Of a stretch of 64,000 bases of DNA, positions 57,001 through 64,000 are shown one piece after another (positions within the stretch are counted from its first letter, which is position 1; the number at the start of each line of letters is the position of its first letter). Under the pieces are notes generated by a model. That model worked only from the letters and a program-made list of their open reading frames with translations. It was not told the origin of the DNA and made no database searches. The position numbers and the translations under genes were made by a program. The DNA is taken from assembly GCA_020284085.1 (NCBI GenBank), contig JACEVL010000103.1:257501-321500 (forward strand), in the 5' to 3' direction. The stretch is from Aporrectodea caliginosa (Eukaryota > Annelida > Clitellata > Crassiclitellata > Lumbricidae).

Positions 57001-57539
57001 ATAGGAAGATATTTCTGTTCCACTTGCGACCCTTAGCTGTCTCTGCATTATGCTACTGGAAAGAAACCTATGCAGGGCCTGCCTGAGTCTCAGTGACACT
57101 ACAGGCAACTGCCTGCTGCGCCTTTATCTAAAGCTGGTCCTGAGTATATGTGACGTGAGAGACGAAATGCGGTCATCTAAATGGATAGAGAGAAACAGAG
57201 AGACAACCACCGTTTGCAGTCACCACAAATCATGAAAACATCCGGCTATGCCTAGTTTGCTGAATACTACTTTGATCCGTTTGGGAATTGTATTGCAGTC
57301 AGGTAGTTCTGAAATGGTCAGCTGTCTGGATCACTATTTGCATCGACGCGAGTAAAGAGTGTGAAGAAAAACTGAAACCCATAAATATTTTAGACTGACC
57401 AGTAAACTGCGGTTGTCAGTTTCAACAAAGAATACAGCATGAACAACAAGAATACAAGAACAATAACGAGTTTTAAAAAGGTAAATGTAAAAAAAATTCT
57501 GTAGCAACTGATTGGCCTCAACTCTTCTGATTTTTCAAT

Positions 57540-57745
57540 GAATTGATTGGGTGAGATCCTTTACCACCGCTGCCTGTTTGAATGGGTGCCACGTCATTTA
57601 ATGTCCCACGCGTACGGACCGTGCTTTTTCGAGATTCAAATCTCTCAAATAAGCCACATCGGTATGCGAACCTGCAACCTCACGTTCAGAGTCGCATGAA
57701 ACGTATCCGCTCTAACCAATGTAGCTAGCTGGGCAAATAGAGCAG
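57540..57745 (-). mobile_element. tRNA-headed SINE-like repeat, family 4
   Basis: Minus strand: AGCTACATTGGTTAGAGCGG, then GAGGTTGCAGGTTCGCAT (near B-box), then a body with GCACGGTCCGTACGCG and AAAGGATCTCACCCAATCAA. The body matches 43760-43905 (minus), which lacks the head. Confidence 0.5.
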
Positions 57746-57879
57746 CAAAGTCATCATCACATCGATCGACCGGTGAAAGCCTTTGTCTGTATGTGCCGAG
57801 ATGTCTGGATCACCGACCCAAGGCCCATCTATCCATTGGTCGACAAACACCAATCGCTCGTCACAAGTACCATATGCGT

Positions 57880-58335
57880 AAATCCGTTAGAGAGGAGGAT
57901 AAGGAGAAGCATGAGATGAGAGGAGGAGGATGAGGATGAGAACGAAGAGAAAAATATAGATGAGGAGGAGGACAATGGAATAATAATAAGGGAGAAAGAT
58001 ATATGATCGGGCAGACGAGGAAATGAATACGAGAAGGATTAGAACAACGAAGTGGAGGACTAAGACCAGTTAAAATATAAAGAGGTGGGAAAAATAATCA
58101 GTGGAATATTAGAGGGGTGGAGCGAAGAAGAGAACGAGGAGAAAATGGAGTTTGAGTAGAATTTGTCATATGACGATCATAAGTAGGAAAAGGAGTAAGA
58201 GAAGTAACTGCTGGAGTAGTATTAGAGGAGTGAAGAACAGTAGGAACAGTTATACGAGGAGATGAAGAAGGAGGAAGAGAAAGATTACAAGAGCGAAAAT
58301 GAGGCGGAAGAGGAGGAGGAAAAAGGCGACGAGTA
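57880..58335. repeat. GAGGA-rich low-complexity tract
   Basis: Purine-rich irregular GAGGAGGA and GAAGAGG blocks. No gene. Confidence 0.7.
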
Positions 58336-58621
58336 GGCCGCCTTTTCCATTAATACAATTTCCCCGTTGACTGATTTTGACAAAATAAATGTCCACTCGA
58401 GAACGAGTGTTCGAGAGAGGCGGACGTCAGTGCAACCTCTGTCCACAAAGGGAGATCCATTCGTCTATGTTGGCTCAGACAACATAATCCTCTCGTCTCT
58501 CTACGTCATATCTATCATTCGATGGCAGCCTTGGAATAATCATCCCTCTGAGTTATCAATGGCGTCTTTCAGACTTATCTTTATCATCATTCATACTTAT
58601 CATTGTTCAACATTGGTCATC

Positions 58622-58724
58622 TGAATATCGACTCTCTCTCTTTCTCTTTCTCTGTCGCTGCCTTTTTCTTTCTGTCTCTCTCTCTCTGCTCTCTCTCTCT
58701 CTCTTCTTCTCTCTCTCTCTCTCT

Positions 58725-58775
<51 letters not shown>
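58622..58775. repeat. (CT)n microsatellite
   Basis: CTCTCT with occasional TG interruptions, the longest pure run at 58722-58772. Confidence 0.95.
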
Positions 58776-58777
<2 letters not shown>

Positions 58778-58979
58778 GATTTGAACTGCTCTTGTAAAGC
58801 GAGCGTTTTCTGGTGCTGGATCCTGATTTTTAGCTCTCTATCTGAATCTCTTTGGTCTGCTCAGTTGCTATGCTTTTTAGCTCTCAAGAATTTGTTAAAA
58901 TTCCTTATAGACTATAAGCTGCCTCTGTCTCTTAGAGGACTGATCTTCTGCACCATTATATTGATCTTCTGGTTACGGC

Positions 58980-59235
58980 TTGGTTTTGGTGCGCCATCGG
59001 TCGATGCCTTGTGCGTTAGACACTGGCGTCATAGAAGTTCCTTATGTTTAATATTTATAATTGTCTAGTGGGACGGAACTTTTTGAATACAATAATCTCT
59101 TGCTCATTTAACCTCCATGCAATTTGCTGGTCGGCCAATGCTGAATCTCTCACAATGATGCGTCTGTCACATGCCTAAGATCTATGCTTGGCTATGCTAG
59201 TTTTAAAAGGCGCCATATAAATGGACAGAAAATAT
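58980..59235 (+). mobile_element. LINE 3'-end-like remnant
   Basis: GGTTTTGGTGCGCCATCGG and CCTTGTGCGTTAGAC resemble 39370-39420. Ends with AAAAGGCGCCATATAAATGG. No coding region recognised. Confidence 0.4.
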
Positions 59236-59432
59236 CGGTGGCATGCAGGTCGTGGTGAAATCTACGTTGTTTGTAGCATGAAGAAACTGCGACATAAGTT
59301 TTCGATGTGAGAAGGTCTGTCAGCTTTTGAAGTCAGACAAACACCCTCTAACCAAGTAACCGATCTAACGACTGGGAAACTGGCATCATGCCATATCGTG
59401 GTAGGCTATTTTGATTTTTTTTATCCATGTCA

Positions 59433-59545
59433 TTCAATTGCATAACATGTAAATGTACAGCGCAGTGCGTTTGTCAGGCGCTAAATTAAAGAAAAGATCC
59501 GGGCTGCAAGGCACCGAACATATTATTATTATTATTCTCGCGCCA
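59433..59545 (+). mobile_element. SINE family 1 3' part, chimeric tail
   Basis: CATAACATGTAAATGTACAG and CGCAGTGCGTTTGTCAGGCG, then AAGAAAAGAT. Before the (ATT)n tail a foreign GGGCTGCAAGGCACCGAAC appears, which belongs to SINE family 2, and CTCGCGCCAC follows the tail. Confidence 0.6.
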
Positions 59546-59589
59546 CAGATTACTCTATAGTCTGTAATCTTAACATAAATGAATCAATG

Positions 59590-59975
59590 CACGTGTTTAT
59601 GCAGCTCTGGAACGCCTATTTCCTGGTATGTACATCTTTAAGAATAAACCACGTCATTATCTGATTCAACAAATTACTTGAATGCTCATCATTTATTTCA
59701 TTGGATGTGTTAGTTAAGTTATGTTAGTAATATAATTCTATCAATTCCGCTAATTCTTGATTAAGATTGTATTCCTGTATCTATTTGAACTGGCTGGCAG
59801 ACGTTATTACTTCGTATTATCCACAATTACTGTAAGTGGCCCTATTAGTGGGATTCTTCGTTACTTCTGGGTCTGCTCCTTGGTAACCACTATCAATGTA
59901 AGTTACTGCGTATACTGCCATAACTGTGATATGTTGGTACTTGGTTGCAGGATATAAATTGAATTAAATTGAGCT
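59590..59975 (+). mobile_element. LINE C-terminus/3' UTR, family of 34430-35065
   Basis: Contains TTATCTGATTCAACAAATTA (YLIQQIT end), GTGGCCCTATTAGTGGGATT and a TTGAATTAAATTGAG tail. Strongly 5'-truncated. Confidence 0.7.
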
Positions 59976-60447
59976 CTGACTGAATCTGATTATGATGGTC
60001 TACAGCCAGAGGCTACTGGTGGCTGACTATGGAATGATAGGTCACAGAACTGTCTGGCTGTAGTTTACATGATGCTATTCTTTAATCCACACAGTTTATA
60101 GTTTATAAGAGCGTCTAAATGATAGCGGTGTTTGTGAAACAGAGGTTCGTGAATCGTGAGAATCTGCTGCCTCGAGATAAGTGCGTTTACACGGTGGCGT
60201 ATACCAAGAAATAAGATCTGCACTGATAATAATCTCTCGTCAACATGGCATCAAAGGCGTTCAGACAACATGCAGACGATTTGTCGGATCAGAGAATTTC
60301 GCCAGGTGGATACAAATATACCCAATACCACATTTATCATAATTTATGGAAAACTTTAATATGCGTAGATATATCTTCGTGGATCATTAATTCATTATAC
60401 ATCTAGTAATCGATGGCAGACATAATGGATCATTATACATGTAGTAA

Positions 60448-60908
60448 GAGGCCGTCCATAAATGACGTCACGCACCTAGGGGAGGTGGTCGGAAATTTGT
60501 GACGATGTGTGACATGGAGGTGGGAAGGGGGTTGGAGAAATGTGACGTCACATCAGGTCTAGGTAATTAAATTTAACAAATAACAACAATTTAATTTTAA
60601 TAATAACATCACTATTTTGAGTATTAAATTTTCATTGTTTTTTTTTATTATTTTAATGTATACGGGCACCATTAGTAATAATTTTCTAATTATTTCAATA
60701 TTTGGTCACCGTTAGATTTTAAGATATGCATGTTCTGCCTATTTGTTACATGAAGGAGCATTTTGCTTTGCCATGGAATTTTGGTTTTAGGGGGGGGGGG
60801 TCAGAGCTTTGTGACGTCATTTTTCAAGGGGTCTTACCTTTTGTGACGAAGTGAGACGAGGGGTTCAAAATCGGCCAAAATTGCGTGACGTCATTTATGG
60901 ACGGCCCC
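60448..60908. mobile_element. 3-bp-TSD MITE, copy 2
   Basis: Inverted ends GAGGCCGTCCATAAATGACG and (reverse) GGGGCCGTCCATAAATGACG, 461 bp. TAA on both sides (60445-60447 and 60909-60911). It sits inside a short tandem repeat (TAATCGATGGCAGACATAAT), whose intact copies show the empty site. Four TGACGTCA-type motifs lie near the ends. Confidence 0.88.
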
Positions 60909-60977
60909 TAATCGATGGCAGACATAATGGATCATTATACATGTAGTAATCGATGGCACGACATAACTGGCATAACC

Positions 60978-60979
<2 letters not shown>

Positions 60980-61053
<74 letters not shown>

Positions 61054-61055
61054 GT
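60980..61055. repeat. (AT)n microsatellite
   Basis: About 72 bp of AT units. Confidence 0.97.
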
Positions 61056-62365
61056 TAAAAGCGGTGTGCCAATTCGCTAATCCCCATTGTTATACCGTGT
61101 CGTTTAATAGCAAAGCAATTAACCAACCAACCAATCTAATGGCATCGCGACCACAAACACACAATGAACGTTATATTGATAGATGGATTTTATAAGTGAA
61201 TGTTTTCATCGTCCGCGAACAAGATCTGCACATATTGCTTCAATATCGCGCTCCTATGCGGTGTGTTGGTTTGATTTACTACTTGCTACTCGAGCCTAGA
61301 TTCAATGGAGGCATCGTGTGCTTTTAGTCGTATAGGCCTACTTGGAATCGTCAACCACTAAAAGCTCGACTTGTCAAATCGCTATCTTCAGGAAATCACT
61401 TGTAAGGTCTGTTGTTTCAATCCAACAAGTAGGCGCAATCGTAATTTCGAGATTTCTACAGGGCACAAAACGAGCTGTCGCGGGAATCAGCTCACTCACA
61501 GGCGCTCAGTCAAATTAAAATCGATAGGCAGGGGTCAGGATCTAGAGACAGACAGACAGACTGTCGGTTTATGGTGTTTAAAATTGAAGAGGCGTGGGAG
61601 GCAAGTGGAAAAAGAGCAATCAGGAACGATTTGTGAAAGGGCAGCGTTTTCAGTTGTGAGTGAAAGGCCTTTGGAAAGAGGTGAGGTTTTGATGAGTTCG
61701 TAATTCTTGCAGGAGTATATGAAGCGATTTGCATATTTATTGATAAGGAAGCGAAGGGGCTAAGTGTTAGAGCGGAAGGGAAGTGGGTTGAGCGAAGTGG
61801 TTAGATTGTGAATAACTGGCGAAGACTGGAGGGCTGGGAGGATTGGAGTTCGTTGCAGGTGGATGATACGACTTTGTATTCCATTCGTTCAGGTAGTTTA
61901 AGCCAGTGGGGTGATTAGAATTTAAAAGATTTAGTCATATTCGCCAGGTGGCGTATTCAGCGCTCTGTCTCTTTTTCATTCAATAACGCCTCCTGTAATA
62001 ATTATTATTCAGCTGTCCCATTACTTGCTTCTGTTTTATGGTGTTTAGTATTCAATGGCCACTAACTAGCTTCCGTTGAGTCCTAGCTCTTCTCTTAGTC
62101 CCAAGTCAACAACTCAAGAAATTTCATTGGATAATGTCTTATGTACACGCAATTTGGACGAATAGTTTGACTACACCGCGTCTTCTGACCACCTTAATGC
62201 CGTGCGTTAATCATTTTGACATTCGACAGAAAATCCAGACTCTCTCAATCTCACTCGCAACTGCCCTGTGTTCTTGTTGTCTCGACTGCTGCAACTAACT
62301 TCTCTCCGTAATTTCTAAATAGATATGCACAACTACAAAGGATTCTAAATTCTCAGCCAAGAGCA
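61056..62365. other. Mostly gene-free stretch
   Basis: Contains the second copy of the dispersed GGCGCTCAGTCAAAT repeat (61491-61640). The remaining short frames have no recognisable domain. Confidence 0.45.
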
Positions 62366-62368
62366 ACA

Positions 62369-62378
62369 ATAATCATCA

Positions 62379-62475
<97 letters not shown>

Positions 62476-62478
62476 TTA
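62369..62478. repeat. (CGT)n(CAT)n compound microsatellite
   Basis: About 15 CGT/GTC units, then about 20 CAT units. Confidence 0.97.
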
Positions 62479-62502
62479 TTTATTGCACCATAAAGTTATA
62501 CC

Positions 62503-62610
62503 AGGGGTTGGGTTAATGCCGGCAACAACCTATTGTTGCCGGGACAGTGGCAATAACCGGTTATTGCCAGTTGTTGCCGGCCGGTTATTGCCAGTTGTTG
62601 CCCATTTTCT
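62503..62610 (+). repeat. GGCAATAACCGG-rich segment, possible hAT end
   Basis: CAGGGGTTGGGTTAATGCCG followed by alternating GGCAACAAC, CAATAACCGG and GTTATTGCC inverted motifs. No matching right end before the mariner element. Confidence 0.4.
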
Positions 62611-62744
62611 CCAAAGTAAGGGCAAGGCAAATGAAAATCATATTTCACTGCACAGACTGCATAGTTATAATAAATGTTTCTTGTGGGAAATTAAAACTAC
62701 TGTAGTAAATCTATATTATCCCTTAGTATAAATGTAGTTAAGTA

Positions 62745-64000
62745 AACTGTGTCCGGAAAAATTCCGACCCCCTGAGATACGAATGAGAGAACTAGTAAAT
62801 TGTCATCAATTTTTAAAATTCCAAAAACAATTTAATCCTGAAATATTAGTGAACTATAATTTATGTTCAAAATGTCCGCCATTGGCTTCAACACAAGCTA
62901 CGAGACGCACACGCCACTGACTAACGGCAGCATCGACGACCAGTTGATCAAATTCATCCCAAGCATTAACAATTCGCTCACGGAGTTCTTCAATGTTTCT
63001 GACCTTTGTCTTGTATACCTTCTCCTGCATTATTCCCCAAATTTTATAATCAACAGGATTTAAGTCCGGACTGTTTGGAGGCCAAAGATTTGGAGGTATA
63101 AAATCTGGAGTCTCCTTTATCAGCAGTTCGACAGTTTCACGTGCTCGGTGAGCTGGAGCACCATCTTGTTGAAATGTGTAGTAATCTGAATATTGCCTGA
63201 TATCAGGTAATAATTTTTCCAACAACAAAGAATCTCGATAGTAAGCTCCATTTATTTTAACGCCAGGTTCTATGAAATGTATGTCTGTTTTACCAAGAGC
63301 AGATACACCAACTGAAACCATTACTGACTGGCTGAATGTTGGGCGAGTACTAAGCAAACGATTAGCTGGGATGTTTTTCTTCCGAGTTCCGGTGGCAACG
63401 TACAGACGATCATTTTGACTGTTCTTTGGTGTGGCGATGGTAAACAACTTTTCGTCTGTAAACCAAATAAAGTTTACCATTTCATCAGGATAGCGATCTA
63501 ACAAAATCCTTGAACGCTCGAGCCGTGCTTCCTTGTTGGCTTCTGTTAATTCAGTCGCTCGTCTTTTCTTTAAACACTTTAGATGAAGGTCATTTTTGAC
63601 AATTTCGTGCACTGAAGTTTTTGAAATTCCAGTCTCTCGAGCGATTTCTCTTAGCGTTAGATGTGATTGAGGTCGATCTTCTTGACTTAAAACGAGATCC
63701 TCAACTTTTTCGATATTTTCAGTTGTCCGTGCAACTCTCGGTCTACCGCTACCCTTGCGACGCTTACACGATTCGGTTAGATCAATTTTTCGTATAAGGT
63801 ACTTTAGTCCACCTAATGTCCAACCCTTGTTCGGAAATTTTTTCAGAAACTTCTTGGCTCCATATTTCTTGTTTTGGCGTAAAAATTTTATAACAATTTT
63901 GTCTTCCTCGCTAAACGCCATTTTCTTGCAACTTTGTTTACAAAATATAAAACTCAAATACGTCACTATGACGTAAGTTTAAACGGGGCCGTTAATACAT
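62745..64000 (-). mobile_element. Tc1/mariner-superfamily transposon, cut by the window end
   Basis: The low-coordinate end begins AACTGTGTCCGGAAAAATTC right after a TA (62743-62744), as expected for TA-targeting elements. The other terminal repeat should lie beyond 64000. It encodes the transposase at 62854-63921. Confidence 0.8.
62854..63921 (-). CDS. Mariner-type transposase, DD37D, intact
   Basis: A 355-codon frame from MAFSEEDKIV. I chose this start because MAF aligns with the usual N-terminus, although the frame stays open 15 codons further upstream. Helix-turn-helix region at about 1-110 with a GRPR AT-hook-like motif at 59-62. Catalytic triad: D156 in WFTDEKLF, D253 in FQQDGAPAH, D291 in SPDLNPVDY, with 37 residues between the last two, the spacing of the maT-like branch of the IS630-Tc1-mariner group. 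The enzyme cuts at the terminal repeats and inserts at TA. No stop or frameshift is seen, and length is normal (~340-360), so it could be active or recently so. Confidence 0.92.
   Translation of the reverse strand: MAFSEEDKIVIKFLRQNKKYGAKKFLKKFPNKGWTLGGLKYLIRKIDLTESCKRRKGSGRPRVARTTENIEKVEDLVLSQEDRPQSHLTLREIARETGISKTSVHEIVKNDLHLKCLKKRRATELTEANKEARLERSRILLDRYPDEMVNFIWFTDEKLFTIATPKNSQNDRLYVATGTRKKNIPANRLLSTRPTFSQSVMVSVGVSALGKTDIHFIEPGVKINGAYYRDSLLLEKLLPDIRQYSDYYTFQQDGAPAHRARETVELLIKETPDFIPPNLWPPNSPDLNPVDYKIWGIMQEKVYKTKVRNIEELRERIVNAWDEFDQLVVDAAVSQWRVRLVACVEANGGHFEHKL

Overview
This window looks like repeat-dense, gene-poor nuclear DNA of an invertebrate animal, most likely marine. Microsatellites and minisatellites are abundant. 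There are many 5'-truncated non-LTR retrotransposons with short tandem-repeat tails, at least two tRNA-derived SINE families, and a broad set of small DNA transposons (hAT, piggyBac, mariner, Ginger-like, Helitron-like, XPG-nuclease type). A Polinton/adintovirus-like polymerase fragment is also present. This mix is typical of echinoderms, hemichordates, amphioxus and lophotrochozoans. I cannot place the species, and I see no convincing multi-exon host gene.

Layout. 0-12.5 kb: purine-rich satellites, LINE 3' fragments, a SINE, a Helitron-like insertion (4.18-5.18 kb), and a dispersed family with cAMP-response-like sites, partly tandemly duplicated (8.69-10.93 kb). 12.9-16.1 kb: two opposed copies of an element packed with AAGGTCA motifs, enclosing a decayed XPG/CXC transposon gene and an LTR-like fragment. 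16.7-20.1 kb: a complete SINE and nested transposons with target-site duplications. 20.3-23.15 kb: an XPG-nuclease transposon with ~718-bp inverted ends and an internal fold-back rearrangement. 24.3-25.9 kb: a decayed LINE ORF2.

26.6-29.5 kb: a tandem array of histone H4-like units of two alternating types, cut by a deleted Gypsy-type LTR element (29.49-32.75 kb) that lacks a target duplication. 32.77-38.6 kb: a piggyBac-type and two hAT-type non-autonomous elements with clean target duplications, plus a LINE 3' end. 40.1-41.7 kb: a 498-codon open frame for the N-terminal part of a protein-primed-type family B DNA polymerase. 42.6-46.8 kb: LINE fragments, one split by a hAT element. 46.86-50.93 kb: a Ginger-like element carrying ~49 copies of a 54-bp minisatellite. 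51-61 kb: SINEs, LINE tails, satellites and a small 3-bp-TSD MITE. 62.75-64 kb: a Tc1/mariner element with an intact DD37D transposase, cut by the window end.

The open frames do not form a pathway. The functional logic is that of mobile elements: autonomous or formerly autonomous ones (mariner, XPG type, Gypsy, LINEs, Polinton-like) and non-autonomous passengers (SINEs, MITEs) that use their enzymes. The least ordinary features are the alternating histone H4-like array, the XPG-type element with motif-rich long ends, and the Ginger-like minisatellite carrier.
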